Shown in pieces: positions 1 to 12,592 of a stretch of 64,000 nt of DNA. The notes under the pieces are model-generated. The model was not told where the DNA came from. It did no database searches and was given only the letters and a program-made list of their open reading frames with translations. The position numbers and the translations under genes are program-made. Location: NCBI GenBank assembly GCA_032871835.1, contig CM065296.1, positions 114,586,146 through 114,650,145 of the forward strand, given 5' to 3'. Source of the stretch: Dipteronia dyeriana. Taxonomy: Eukaryota; Streptophyta; Magnoliopsida; Sapindales; Sapindaceae. Within the stretch, counting starts at the first letter, position 1. Each line of letters opens with the position of its first letter.

Positions 1-660
1 ATCTTGTTTGGTAAGCTCTTCACTAAATCTTCTTACAAGTTAAGTGTTTTTACTTGCTAAACCATCTCTTTGATTAATTATATTCTCTTAGAATATTTCT
101 AGATGCAAATTAGAGATTGTTGTGATGACATGATTGAGTGTTGTATTGTGATAGCATCATAGGATTGTTTGATATATGTTTAGCTAAGCTATTTGAACAT
201 GTCATTTAGCACTTGATATCTAGGATTGCAATTATTGTCATCTCATTATCCTAGATAAGCATATAGGGTTTCCTAGCCTTGTTTGTTCATTGAATATCAT
301 TATATATTCACTTATGACACTTTATCTCTTCATTGAGAAGTAAGACTTGTGTTGCTTCCGGGGGTAGGTAGCTTAAAGCACAAGTATGATGAACTAGGTT
401 CACTTATACCGGGATTAGGTAGTGGTGGAGGATTAAACCGGGATTATGTTGTAAGTCCTTTATCATTAGTGGATTCGAGGTTCTAGTGTGGCGCACTCAT
501 CAGCCAATGGTTTTTCCCATTTGGAGGGTTTCCACGTATATCTCAAGTGTCTTTAATAATTTCGTATTTTTACACTTGTAATTTCTTTGTAATAAGTTAG
601 GGGCATTTTTGTCAACTTGGCTTAACGAAAATTGGGTAAAAGTTAATTAAAATCTATTAA
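1..660 (+). repeat. Possible end of a Copia-type LTR or leader
   Basis: No coding sequence is visible. Around 505-560 the text runs 'gcgcactcatc', 'ttttcccatttgg', 'ccacgtatatct' and then a T-rich stretch, which resembles the U5 end of many plant Copia LTRs. Neither a second LTR copy nor a primer-binding site is inside the window, so the assignment rests on motif resemblance only. A C-rich homopolymer (661-685) follows. Confidence 0.3.
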
Positions 661-769
661 CCCCCCACCCCCCCCCCGCCCTCTAGATTAATATTACACA
701 CCATAATATTTGTTTCATATGCATTTAAAGAAAATTGAGTTCCACATAGGATAGACCGTTAAAAAGTTA

Positions 770-1140
770 TGAAATCTCTCTCCAATGCAATTATTTAACT
801 TTAATATAGAGATGATGTGGTAAAGAAAAAGTTAGAGAATATGAAGTTGAGTTTTTAATTCTAGAAACTCTCTTAGAAATGTTGACTAAGATTTCTAACT
901 CTTTCCACCAATAATATTAAATATCATTTAATTGTAAAGTAAAGAGGATGATAGTGGAATAATTGTTTTGTTAAGATTTTTCATAAAAATGGATACATAT
1001 TTGACTTTAGATAATTACATTAAAGATGTGAATGCACTTCTCTATTTATTTTTCAAAAGTGGGCCCTTAATAAATCGAAATGTTGATGTGACAATATTTA
1101 AAAACTCAAAATGTATATTTCCATTGGAGATGCTCTTAGA
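770..1140. mobile_element. Possible small MITE with CTCCAATG-type ends
   Basis: The left side reads 'tctctccaatgcaa' near 774-790. The right side, read on the other strand, begins 'gagcatctccaatggaa' near 1119-1136. 'CATCTCCAATGG' is a common terminal motif of plant MITEs. The AT-rich body has no gene; the small open frame inside it is not supported. No target duplication was established. Confidence 0.35.
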
Positions 1141-1261
1141 TCCGACCCCAAACTTTTAACCAAATAATTGCTAGAGATAATTAAACCTAGGTTCCAAGAC
1201 AGACAATGTTACGAGATATTATAAAATATTTGGGTCATGTAATATATATATTGGTTTTCCT

Positions 1262-1464
1262 ATCTGTACGTACTGATATAATTTATATCAGTGCATTGTA
1301 TTTAGATCATTGATTATGCAGAAGCTTGACAAGTGCATAAACTTTGAGTCAAAGTATGTAAATCAAATGATCTACATCCAACGCACTGATGAATTTATAT
1401 CAGTGTGCACTGACGAATTTATATCAGTGTGCACTGACGAATTTATATATGTGCGCACTGACTT
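1262..1464. mobile_element. MITE of the CACTGATATAA family (copy a)
   Basis: It contains the palindrome ACTGATATAA/TTATATCAGT and the central block 'cttgacaagtgcat...tttgagtcaaagtatgtaaa' shared with the copies at 17776, 17899, 18313, 20050 and 21690. The end nearest 1385-1460 is expanded into about three tandem units of 'gcactgacgaatttatat'. The sequence is non-coding. Confidence 0.6.
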
Positions 1465-1472
1465 GTCACAAA

Positions 1473-2308
1473 TAGGGGTGAGCTTTTTCGAGTTGGGTTG
1501 GGTTGGGTTGGGTTGGGTTGAAATTTTTTTAACCCAACGTAAATTTTAACCTAACCCAACCCAATATTTATTGGGTTGGATTGAGTTGGTTGATCGGGTT
1601 GTACTTTTTATGTCCAACAGAAAAAAATATTTGAATTCAAATTTTGTTATATCAAAATTCAAATTAAAAATAAATTTTCACCATAATATCATATCACATA
1701 GAGTTTACATTTCTTAAAAGCATCAAAATCGATCACAACATAAAATATAAATTGTTTAAATATTTGTTGCATAATTTAAAAAAATAATATAACAAATTAT
1801 CCAACTTGGAAAGTTTCTATCTAAGCTTTCTATTAGTTTTACAATTATAATTGCTTCATCAAATATCTCGTAGTTGGATAATCTATTATTTACTTCAACC
1901 AACATAATAGTTTGAGTTTCTATACAATTATTAGACATTTTTCTACCAAATTCTTAATCAAATCCTAAGAGGAATTAAAGTATAATTAAGGGTGTGTCAA
2001 TTAATACAAAAGATGAAGACAATATAATTGCTTGTTTTAATAAATGTATTATATATTTATGGTATAAAATATTTAAAAATATGTATTTATATTTATCATT
2101 TATAATATTATCATCGGTGCATAAGTAAATTTTTTTATATATTTTAAAAAATGAGATTTCATAATAGATCTAATAATAAATAAAATTATTTAATTTATTT
2201 TTTATTATTAATGTCGGGTTGTCGGGTTAGGTGAGTTATATTTTATTAACCCAACCCAACCCAATCTAGTCGGGTTGGGTCGGGTTGGCGGGTTGATGCC
2301 CACCCCTA
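1473..2308. mobile_element. Non-autonomous hAT element
   Basis: The ends are TAGGGGTGAGC at 1473 and, on the other strand, TAGGGGTGGGC at 2308. They are flanked by a perfect 8-bp duplication GTCACAAA at 1465-1472 and 2309-2316. An 8-bp duplication and TAGGG-type ends are characteristic of the hAT superfamily. GGGTT/AACCC runs lie just inside both ends. The 836-bp body is AT-rich and has no transposase, so movement would need an enzyme in trans. Confidence 0.85.
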
Positions 2309-2339
2309 GTCACAAATATACTTTTCAAAATTTATTAAT

Positions 2340-3166
2340 GGACAAATTGCACTAACTTACCCCAATTATATACATAATTGTATTAAAACCAGTAATCTGT
2401 ACATAATAACACAAACATACCTTTAACTTGTTGACTAATGGTTGACCACCGTTAGTCAACCATAAAAAAATATTGATTTTACCCTTTCCCTTGCCCTTGT
2501 ATTTATAAGGACAAATTACACTAACTTATCCTGATTATACACATAATTACACTAAAACCCCGTGAAAATATCAAAATAATACAAACATACCCTGTGATCC
2601 GGTATAAAATTCTTGAAGCAGTCACGTCTGTTTTAAATTACTTTTTATATTGAAAAATGATGTGGCCACTTCATAAAATTTATATTAATTAAAATTTAAA
2701 ACTAAACAACTAATTAAAAGTGTGTATTAATATTAATTAAAGCAGTCATAACTGCTTTAATATTTAAAGCAGACGTGGCTACTTCAAAAAAATTATATTA
2801 ATTACAATTTAAAATTAAACCACTAATTAAAAGGAAAATAAATAGTAATTTAAAAAAATTATCACCATCATCAAAATCAAATAATTAGTAATAATAATTA
2901 ACATCATCATCCTCCTAAATATCCATAATAATACCTTTGTTTTATAATACATTTTCTAATATTTTTATTTTTAATTAATTAACTGATTTTATATAATTAG
3001 GTATTATTTCTATAAGGGAAAAAGTGACAATTCTTCTCATTTGTGACAAACTAACGGTGGTCAACGTTAGTCAAAGGATCATAGGTTATGTTTGTGTTAT
3101 TTTGATATTTTTACGGGTTTTAGTGCAATTATACATATAATTGAGGTAAGTTAGTGTAATTTGCCC
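2340..3166. mobile_element. MULE-type MITE with 9-bp target duplication
   Basis: The terminal inverted repeats read GGACAAATTGCACTAACTTA at the left and, in reverse complement, GGGCAAATTACACTAACTTA at the right. The flanks are TTTATTAAT at 2331-2339 and 3167-3175, a 9-bp duplication as made by Mutator-type transposases. A second left-end-like sequence begins near 2511 and matches the right terminus over about 70 bases, so the element has a duplicated or nested left end. No coding sequence is present. Confidence 0.8.
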
Positions 3167-3171
3167 TTTAT

Positions 3172-3316
3172 TAATTGTATCATCCCAATAACATAAAAGT
3201 AAATATTCGAACAGCACACAGGGACTAGGCATATCCCAACAAACCCTCCCTATCGGCCTGTTTGGTTTCAAATTTCATAAAAAATAAAATAAAAACTATC
3301 CAATCAACCCATATCC
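3172..3316. repeat. Duplicated block A, left part
   Basis: This non-coding stretch matches 52384-52542 with scattered differences; both contain 'catcccaata', 'catatccca' and 'aaatttcataaaaaat'. It ends exactly at the outer LTR element and resumes at 16911, whereas the other copy is continuous. It belongs to a segmental duplication older than the insertion. Confidence 0.75.
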
Positions 3317-4419
3317 TGTTGGGGATTTGAACCGATGCTCGCGGAATCGTCATACCTAATATACGCCCATAACTCAAATCAATCAATAACATCTATAGCA
3401 AAAAAAAAAGAGAGAATAAATCAATCACAAAACAAGATATACGTGGAAAACCTAAATCAAGTAAAATATCACGGGCCGTCAGAACTATAGAAAAAGTATT
3501 ATTACAACCATATACTCAAGGATTCTCTCTCACACCATAACCTCAAACCACAGAGGCTTACCAAGTCCCTAAGCTCACAACTGAGCTTTACATCGTGGCT
3601 CTCAGCTCACAATGCTCACATGATCCTTACTAAGAACCCCTCAATATCCCATAGGTCTTCCCTAAATATCACCCACGGATCTCTAACATGATCCATTGAT
3701 ATTCCCTTAGATCCCTCCTCGGATATTCCTATGGGTCTCTCACCCGGATCTCTCCACTCTCTGATGTTACATGGTGTTTATTAACTCCACACAAGATAAC
3801 CTAATTACAAGGTCTATTTATACTAGTTATAGGGAGTTTAAGATAAAAGGAAATCCTACTCCTAAACGTACAAGAGTTACTTGTTCCACACAAATAATAT
3901 TTCATATTTATGACAAGTCTTCTTGTTAAGGAGAAATCTTTTTCCTTCAAGTACATGACTTTCCTATTCTTTATGAAGACAAACTCTTTTTATTTTTCTG
4001 ATAAGCACAAGAACTTCCAGAAGAAACACTTTTCTATTTTCACGTAACATTCATGATCTGGGCAAAATCTGATACTACCGCGGTTTGGGTCGCGGTTGGC
4101 CACCCACACCCTACATCGCGGAACATCACTGAAGTCCATACCTCAGAATACCGCGGTTGGTGCTTTTGCCCCCGCCGTGATCTATATCACGCTTGATCTC
4201 ATGGAATTGATCGCTCCCTATGCCGCGGTCCATGCGCATTGTTCACACCGCTAGTACTTTCGAAATCCGTTTCTTCAGTTCTTCTTATGTCTTCAAACCT
4301 CCCTCAAACACCATTTTTAACTTCCAAACGTTATCCCACGTTTTCAGAAAGTTTCACATCAGTTGAGTCTCGTTTGGTTCATATTGGGTTCACTTGAGAA
4401 TACTAACCAAAACCTAAAA
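3317..4419 (-). repeat. 3' LTR of the outer element
   Basis: This 1103-bp LTR matches 5234-6089 plus 16661-16910 (1106 bp without the insertion). The distal end reads CCTAAAA instead of CCTAACA, so the terminal dinucleotide has mutated. GC-rich blocks with CCGCGG (4078-4250) contrast with the AT-rich remainder. Confidence 0.8.
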
Positions 4420-5233
4420 ATTCTTCCCTTTGGCTTGAATTCTCAAGACTTTTGTCCATAGCCTCGACTCTCATCACCGAGAATAAACATACCCCACCAC
4501 AAGGTATAACCACTTAGAAACGAACCATATTAAGATTTTTTTTATGTTCGTGTTCTGACACCATGTCGAAAATAACTTTATGAAATTGTGGTGCAACTCC
4601 TCACGTTAGATTACCAAGGAATTCGTCAACCATCGACATCCTTGTCCAGCATACACCTTACATCACTTTCTGACCAATGCCTTGTGCACAATTATGGATT
4701 ACTAGCAGCAATATATCCTCTTCCATAGCCAGTGGGGAAAACTGACAAAATGATAAACATGTCCTTACATCACCCAACCTTGTGAAAGATCTTTTGTCCT
4801 TACATCACATACCTGGTGAAAGACTTGCTACTAGAACCGATAGTGCTTTGCCTGATAAGCCCCACACTACAGCAAAGACTTTGAGAATTCATTTTTTTTT
4901 AATATTCAATTAGTGCCTTATGTAACCTATATTGGATCTCCATGACTTGTACCTACCACCACAAGCAAAATAAATAAATAAATAAGCTCCTTCATCTCTA
5001 TTCTTCCTTTCATTAAACCCTACCGAGTTCAAAATCGGTTTTAAGACTTATCTCTTTTGCTAAACAATACTAGGCAACCATAAATCATCATCCCAATAAA
5101 GTCAAGTCCTTCATACGATCTCCCATAAAGACTTGAAAAAAATGTCATCGTCAAACCCTAGCTACCAAGTCCTCCATACGTCATCCCGTAAAGACTTTAA
5201 ACCGTCATCGCCGACCAAGGCTCTGATACCAAC
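4420..5233 (-). other. Internal region of the outer element, no gag or pol
   Basis: The 814 bases contain no recognisable retrotransposon domain. The primer-binding site lies at the right end. On the minus strand a 22-codon frame at 4995-4927 begins MKELIYLFILLVVVG and ends at a stop; it looks like a signal peptide but may be chance. The element would depend on proteins from a relative. Confidence 0.6.
5219..5232 (-). other. Primer-binding site, initiator Met tRNA type
   Basis: The reverse complement is TTGGTATCAGAGCC, the usual plant Copia primer site for the initiator methionine tRNA 3' end. It is one base from the LTR at 5234 and sets the minus-strand orientation of the outer element. Confidence 0.85.
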
Positions 5234-6089
5234 TGTTGGGGATTTGAACCGATGATCGTGGAAACGTCATGCCTAATATACTCACATAACTTATAATAAT
5301 TAGTAACGTCTATAACAGAAAAATATATGAGAGAAAATAAACAAATCACTACATAAGATATACGTGGAAAACTCAAACTGGGTAAAAAACCACGAGCAGT
5401 CAGGACAACATAGAAAGTTTCACTATATGATAACTTATTACAACCATATACTTTAGGATTTTCTCTCTCACCCCACAGAGCCTTACCAAGTTCCCAAGCT
5501 CACAACCGAGCTTTACATCATGACTCTTAGCTCACAAAGCTCACAAGATCCTTACTAAGAACCCCCCCTAATATTCACTTGGTTTCCTTTAAATATCTCC
5601 CACGGATCTCTAACTTGATCCACTGATATTTTCTTAGATCCTTTCTCAGATATTATCATGGGTCTCACACCCAGATCTCTCCACTCTCTGATGTTACATG
5701 ATGTTTATTAACTTCACACCAAATAACATAATTACAAGGCCTATTTATACTAGTTATAAGAAGTTTAAGATAAAATAAAATCCTACTCCTAAACATACAA
5801 TAGTTACTTGTTGCACATAAATAATATTTCCTATTTATGACAAATCTTCTTGTTAAGAGAAATTTGTTTCCTTCAAGTACATGACTTTCCTATTCTTCAT
5901 GAAAACAAACTCTTTTTTTTTATAAGCACAAGAACTTCCTGAAGAAAAACTTTCCTATTTCGTGCAACATTTCTAATCTGAGCAAAATCTACTACTACAG
6001 TGGTCTGAGTAGTGGTTGGCCACCCACGCCCTACACCGCGGAACGTCACTGAAGTCCAACGCTCAGAATACTGGGGTTGGTGCTTTTAC
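5234..6089 (-). repeat. 5' LTR of the outer element, part 1 (split)
   Basis: It matches 3317-4200 base for base with scattered substitutions. It stops at TTTAC (6085-6089), where the inner Copia element inserted. The LTR resumes at 16661. Confidence 0.8.
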
Positions 6090-6828
6090 TGTTTGATATA
6101 CAATCAACATCAATGTGTGAGAAGAAGAAAAATATATGTACAGTAACTTTTATTTAATAAAAAAATAAATAGTGATGTACAACACTTTAACAATATAATT
6201 GAAATAGTGTTTTTTTTATCTACTACAAAAATAATATAAATGAAATACTGGTTTTCTATATCTACTGAAAAAAAAATTGTACTATATATATATATATATA
6301 ATTTTTTTAAATAAAAAACCAGTAAAACAAAATTTTATAATATTGTATAATAGAAAAAAATAATCTAACTTGTATCTGTAATTGTTGAATGAAGATAGAG
6401 GGTTGCATTGAGCAATGTCCTAAAGACAGTATTTCACACATTCTCTGTGCTTGAAGATCAATAGGTGACTGCCTACCAGAATACAACTATCTGTGTTCGA
6501 AACTGTAGAACAAAATTTCAAACCCTGATGAACAATATACTTTTCTCCCAATACAGTATGAATGCAGTATGAATGAAAGAAAAGTTAAAATAAAAATTGT
6601 CTCTGCAAATTTGACTCACTTGTCCTATTTATAAACCCAGACATGCCTTTTTATAAAGACACAAATGTTGTAGAATTGTGTTTATTAAAAAAATGACATA
6701 AAAAATAAAATAAAATAAAATAAAAAGACAGAATTGTGTCTGTTAACAAAAAAAGAACAGACACCATTGTTTATAACTATATGAGTTTAAAATTAAAAAA
6801 TTCAAATTTAAATCAAACTTCTTCAACA
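6090..6828 (-). repeat. 3' LTR of the inner Copia element
   Basis: It begins TGTTTGATATAC and ends CTTCTTCAACA. It closely matches 15922-16655, including the TA-rich tract near 6280-6300 and the ATAAAATAAAAT run near 6700. Confidence 0.9.
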
Positions 6829-7396
6829 ATGCGCCACATTTGATTTAAAATTCAATACTCCACATTTACACTACTACCTTAGCCTACTAAATGAATGTAC
6901 CTGAGAAGAACAGAAGTGTCATGCATCGGGAGAAGTTTCTTTTAGACTTGAACTTACCCTAGTAAAGACACATCGGATTTACTTGGTGATACAGTGGATA
7001 TAGATGATCTTGAACTGTTCACCATGGTAGTAAATCAAGACAGTATGTTTTACACAAAACACCCTTTAAATATACTTTAGTTCATAAGTTTTTGTTCATT
7101 TTGGTCCTGAACAGAACTCGGTTTTTCATGATAGCTTTAGAGAACTTAGCTTTTTTTTTCATTCTCATAAATACAACCCCACATTTACTATCATATAGGT
7201 GACACCAATTAAAATTTTTATGCTTAACTTCTCTGGTTAACAAGATATCAGTGTCATTAAATACATATCATATCTTTAACAACCGCAGACAACACATCAA
7301 CCATCATAGGAATGAGCTATACTGTGTATTCTACAATTTAAGTCTTACCAAACCGGTTTGCCTATTGAACCTAGACCATGGGATCTTCAATCTGCT
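6829..7396 (-). other. 3' untranslated region of the inner Copia element
   Basis: No gene is visible between the end of the RNase H frame and the 3' LTR. The stretch is AT-rich and ends at the LTR without a strong polypurine tract. Confidence 0.5.
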
Positions 7397-9250
7397 AGGT
7401 TAGGTTTCTGTCTGGCTTGACTTATTGAGTGGCTTTAAACCCATTCCCCTCGATGTATACTTAATTTGCTCTCTATGTAGGCCTTTTGTCAAAGAATCTG
7501 CGATATTTTCCTTTGACTTTACATAGTCAATGGATATAACTCCATTTGAGAGAAATTGATTAATTGTGTTATGCCTACGCCTGATATGTCTTGATTTGCC
7601 ATTGTATACACTATTTTTGGCTCTTGCTTGGGCTGCCAATCTGCCATACTATCACAATGTATACATACTGCCGTTACAGGCTTAGGCCATACTGGAATGT
7701 CCTTAAGGAAATTTCTTAGCCATTCTGCTTCTTCAGCAGCTTTATCCAAGGCTATGAATTCTGATTCCATTGTAGATCGTGCTATACACATCTGCTTGGA
7801 GGACTTCCATGAGACTGTAACCCCACCTAAAGTGAAAACATATCCACTAGTTGATTTAGTTTCTGTGTTATCTGAAATCCAATTAGCATCACTAAATCCT
7901 TCTAATACTGGTGGATATTTTGTATAGTGCAATCCATAATCTAAGGTGTATTTTAAATATCTTAACACTCTGATTAGTGCTTCCTAGTGATCATGTCCAG
8001 GATTGTTTGTGTATCTACTAAGTCTACTTACTGCATAAGCAAGATCTGGTCTAGTAGAGTTCATCAAATACATCAAGCTACCCATGATCTGAGAGTATTC
8101 CAATTAACTAATTACTTCTTCCATGTGTTTATGTAATTTGAAATTTGCATCAAATGAAGTTACCGTAGGTTTGCAATCAACTTGATCAAACCTTGTTAAT
8201 ATCTTTTCCATATAATGAGATTGAGTTAGGATATATCCTTCATTATTTCGTTTGATTTGAATTCCTAAAATGACATTGGCTTGACCTAAGTCTTTCATGT
8301 CAAAGTTTGAATTTAACATCTTTTTGGTAGAATTTATCACATCCTTACATGTTCTCATAATTAACATGTCATCAACATACAAGCAGACAAGTACACAAGA
8401 ATTTCACATATTCTTGATGTAAACACATTTATAGCACTCATTGATTTTAAAACCATGTGTTAGCATTGTATGATCAAACTTTTCATGCCACTATTTTGGT
8501 GCTTGTTTGAGCCCATACAAGGACTTAACAAGTCTACGAACTTTGTTTTCTTGACCTTTTACCACAAATCCTTATGGTTGTTCCATATATATCTCTTCAT
8601 CTAATTCCTCATTTAAAAATGTTGTGTTTCACATCCATCTGATGTATATCCATATTATGAATAGCAGCTATTGCAATTAACATCCTAATAGATGTTATTC
8701 TTGATACAAGAGAATAAGTGTCGAAATAATACAACCCTTCCTTTTATCGATACTCTTTAGCAACCAAACGTGCCTTATATTTTTCTATTGTACCGTCAGC
8801 TTTTAGTTTCCTTTTAAAAATCCATTCATAGCCTATTGGTTTATTGCCTGGTGGTAAGTCAACCAATTCCCATGTATGGTTGTGTAAAATGGATTCGACT
8901 TCACAGTTAATTGATTCCTTCCATAAAGGAGCCTCATGTGAAGTCATTGCTTTTTTATAGGTTTGTGGTTCTGCTTCTGTCAAGTAGCTAACAAAATCTG
9001 GACCAAAATTCTTTGGAATTTTCACCCTATTTCTTCTTCTTGGTTCCAAGTTCTGTTCTTGTATACCTGAAGTGGAAGGTCCATCATGACTTTCATCACG
9101 AGTTCTTTTTCTGGTTGAACCAGACCGACTTTCTTTGTAAAGAAAAATTTCCTCAAAAAATTCAACATCTATAGATTCAATAATTGTGTTGACATGTATA
9201 TCAAATACCTCAGATTTAATAACTAAAAACCTGTATGCAGAACTTGTGTT
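7397..9250 (-). pseudogene. Copia pol, RT and RNase H part (inner element)
   Basis: This is the 3' half of the inner element's pol. From the 5' side on minus: the integrase end with SSAYRFLV at about 9240-9205, an RT start with 'TWELVDLPPG' and 'KARLVAKEYR' (about 8870-8744), the RT catalytic motif YVDD at about 8380, and RNase H with 'SDANWISD', 'TSGYVF' and 'STMESEF' (7930-7740). It ends near 7397 after 'SQTET'. Several frameshifts and stops break it, for example between 8744 and 8382. RT and RNase H copied the element's RNA to DNA. The frame joins the half at 13815 across the nested element. Confidence 0.85.
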
Positions 9251-9255
9251 TGCTA
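9251..9255. repeat. Target duplication of the innermost element (left)
   Basis: TGCTA here pairs with TGCAA at 13810-13814, one mismatch. Rejoining the flanks restores the continuity of the host integrase-RT frame, which supports the insertion point. Confidence 0.7.
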
Positions 9256-9483
9256 TGTTAAACAATCTAAAGGAAGAGAAACTAGGGTTCTTTATTGATA
9301 AAACATAATACATTTATATTACAAATCAGAGAGTTTATATAGGCAATGTAATAAAAAACTAATCTAACTCCTAATAGGAGTAGTAATTCTAATATAACTA
9401 GAAACGAGAAAAATACCATAACTAGGAATTATTACTAGAAATATAATCCTAACAAAACTAGGAAATATAATGTAATTCTAACA
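9256..9483 (-). repeat. 3' LTR of the innermost Copia
   Basis: This 228-bp LTR matches 13605-13809. It has about 23 extra bases near 9400-9430 that the other copy lacks. Confidence 0.88.
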
Positions 9484-9492
9484 CCCCCTCTC
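9484..9492 (-). other. Polypurine tract of the innermost Copia
   Basis: Reading on minus, GAGAGGGGG directly precedes the 3' LTR (TGTTAG). This is the expected plus-strand primer. Confidence 0.75.
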
Positions 9493-9533
9493 AAACTCAC
9501 GATGCGACTGCAAGAAGAACTAGAAAGAAGAAC

Positions 9534-11240
9534 TCACATATCTGCAAGTAACCAACATAACCAAACAATCTCTTTGGTAGTAGATGCCATAACACGATAT
9601 TCTACTTCGGTTGAAGACTGAGAAACAATAGATTGTTTCTTGCTCTTCCAAGAAAGAAGAGAATCTCCTAAAAAGATACAGAAACCAGTAACAGACTTGT
9701 GATATGTGGAATCACTGCCATGATCAGCATCAGAGTATACACGCAGCTTCAAGGATGAGGTGGATGAAAGTAGAAGACTCTGAAGGTTGTGCCTCGAAGA
9801 TACCGCAAAATACAAAGAACAGCTGCCTAATGAACTGTATTGGGATAAGCAACAAACTGACTAACAATATGATCAACATATGCAATATCTGGATGAGTAA
9901 TAGTGAGATAAACCAAGCTCCCAACAATAGTACGGTATAAAGTAGGATCTAACAAAGATATACCATCTGAAGAAGAATACTTTACGTTAACCTCAATGAG
10001 AGTATCAATAGTCTTATTATTAGTAAGTCTAGCCCGCTCAAGAATATCTGCAATATATTTCGACTGAGAAAGAAGATAACCTCTAGGTGAGTAGGCTACC
10101 TCAATACCTAAGAAATATCGTAGAGAACCCAAATCCTTCATTTCAAATTGTCTAGCTAACTCTGTCTTCAAAACTGAAATACCATCAACATCATCCCCAA
10201 TAATAATCATGTCATCAACATATAAAGAAAGAATGATATGACCTACATCAGTGAACTTAACAAAGAGGGCAGAATCATGACTACTAGAAGCAGATCCAAG
10301 AGAAGAAATCACTATGGAAAATTTCTCAAACCAAGCACGAGGTGCTTGTTTAAGACCATATAACACCTTCTTGAGCTTGCAAACATACCTAGAACCATGT
10401 GAAACAACCGGAGGGGGCTCCATATAAACTTCTTCTTGAATTACTCTATTTAAGAAGGCATTTTTAACATCAAGTTGAGAGATACCCCACTGTCGGACTG
10501 AAGCTACAGCGATGAAGCAACAACGATAAGAGTACGAATAGTAGTCATATTTACAACATGAGCAAAAGTCTCCTCATAATCCATACCATACAGTTAAGAA
10601 TACCCTTTTACAACCAACCTAGATTTGTATTGCTCAATAAATCCATCGAAATTAGTCTTGATCTTATAAACCCAGTGACAACCAGCAACACTTTTACCAA
10701 GAGGTAGGGGAACTAAATCCTAAGTACCTATCTTATGTAAAGCAGAAAGTTCTTCATCCATAGCTTGCTGCCAATGTGGATCTAGAATTGCCTCTTTATA
10801 GGAAGAAGGCTCAGATAGACAATGAATAGAAGCTAAAAAGGAAGTAAAAGATGAAGAATAACAAGAATAAGCAAAATCTGGTAACTTTATAGACTTACGA
10901 ATGCGTATGGATTGACGTAGAGGTGGATCCACAATCTCAGAAGAAGCTTGAGGGATAGAGAGATCTTCAATACCTGCAGAACTAGGAACCTGGGATGACA
11001 AACTATCAGAACCCTCAGAAAAAGGATCAATACGAATAAGATCAGATCTAGTCAAACTGTGAGTAGTGGATGGAATAGAAAAGAAAGATATATGTTCAAG
11101 AAAAACGACATAACGAGACACATAAAGTTTTTAAGTAATCGGATTAAAATATCGATACCTCTTTTGACCTTCACCATAACCAAGAAGGACATAAATAACA
11201 GATCGAGAGGATAGCTTGGTGAGTTCTGCATGAGGACGAA
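9534..11240 (-). pseudogene. Copia RT and RNase H (innermost element)
   Basis: The integrase-RT linker (to about 10720) contains a serine-rich segment and 'YKEAILDPHWQQAMDEE', the usual start of Copia RT. The RT core at 10423-9827 has 'KLKKVLYGLKQAPRAW', the catalytic 'LYVDDMIII' near 10200-10230 and 'MKDLGSLRYFLGIEVA'. RNase H follows at 9815-9534 with 'YSDADHGSD', 'VTGFCIFLG' and 'SQSSTEVEYR'. The catalytic Asp pair is kept. Stops and frameshifts near 10720-10430 and 9827 separate the pieces, so no complete enzyme can be made. It converts element RNA to DNA in the particle. Confidence 0.88.
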
Positions 11241-11266
11241 GAACGAAACAAGTACAACCAAAAATT

Positions 11267-12415
11267 CTAAATAAAGAATAATCTGGGGGCATACCCATAC
11301 AATTTTTCGAAATGAGAAATAACTGAACTATGAGAAGATGGAATTGTATTAATCAAAGTTACAGCAGTCAGAACAGCTTCACTCCAAAACACAGTAGGAA
11401 CAGAAGCGGATAATAAGAGAGATCTACCAGTTTCAATAATATGTCTATGTTTTCTTTCAGCAACACCATTTTGCTCAGGAGTATCTGTACATGAAGTTTG
11501 GTGAATAGTACCATCTAAGGCAAGCAACTCACCAAATTTATTAGAAATGTATTCCCCACCCAAATCAAACCTAAAACATTTGATAACAGCAGAATGTTGA
11601 GTTTTGATAAGAGCTCGAAAGGCTGTGTATATCTCAAAGAATTCAGAACGATGTTTCATTAAATAAATCCAACAATAACGAGTATAATCATCAATAAAAG
11701 AAACATAATATCGAGACCCTCCTTTAGTGGGAACAGGAGAAAGTCCCCACACATCAGAATGAATCAAATCAAATGGAGAAAAAGAAATAGAAACACTACG
11801 ATTAAATGGTAAAGCTAAAAATTTTGCCAGTTTACATCCACTACAATAAGAAACATCGTGAGTTTGTAAATTTCCTAAAGCCTCTGTGGACTCTAAATAT
11901 CTCAAACGAGAAAATGAAACATGACCAAGGCGAGAATGCCATAAATAAAAACTAGAAGAAAAAGGACTCAAATGAAAAGAAGACAAATCAACACTAGTAG
12001 TAGCAGCAACTGGCACTTTTAACTCATCCAAAACATATAGTCCTCATTTCCTACGGCATGTCCCAATCATCTTATGGGACTGCAGATCCTGTACATAACA
12101 AGAAGAAGAAGAAAAGGTGACTAAATTACTAGAATCATATAACTGACCAACAGAAGCAAGATTTGATGTGAGTTTCAGAATACGATAAACATTAGGGAGT
12201 GACAAGTGAGGAGTAACAACAGAGCCAACACCTACTAAAGGCATATGAGTTCCATCAGCAGTCTTAACAGGAATAGACGATGAATGAGACATCGAAGCAA
12301 AATATGAAGAATCTGGAGACATATGATATGTAGCACCAGAATCCAAGACCCATATAGAAGATGACATACCTGAAGAACTATAAGGCAACTGACCTAATGA
12401 AGAAGAGGCAGACAT
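11267..12415 (-). pseudogene. Copia protease and integrase (innermost element)
   Basis: The protease starts with 'WVLDSGATYHM' (near 12355), which keeps the DSGA catalytic motif. A short break near 12040 precedes 'YLWHSRLGHVS' (GAG-pre-integrase) and the zinc-binding 'CSGCK'. The integrase core follows with 'DLIHSDVWG', 'CFRFDLGGEY' and 'PEQNGVAERKH', carrying the D, D and E of the DDE triad. The middle motif reads F-D where S/C-D is more common in the family. Most of the core is one open frame (12031-11267), so degeneration is recent. Integrase inserts the cDNA with a 5-bp duplication. Confidence 0.88.
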
Positions 12416-12592
12416 AACTTGTGGCTGTAAGAAGAGAAACTTCTAAAATTGCTCAGCCCAATTACTAAAATCTATGGAAGGACCTGATGAAGCTACTGTT
12501 GTAATATTAGGTTGTGGTGGTTTGTAACCTTGAGGTGGTCTATTAGCATTAGATTGTGACTGGTTGCCAGGCTTCTAAGATTGAGATTGTTG

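Noticed and set aside
5215..5235. tRNA fragment
   Set aside because: The match to a tRNA 3' end is a retrotransposon primer site next to an LTR; no cloverleaf is present. The same applies at 13594 and 39531.
7628..7927. 99-residue + strand frame
   Set aside because: Antisense shadow of the Copia RNase H on minus.
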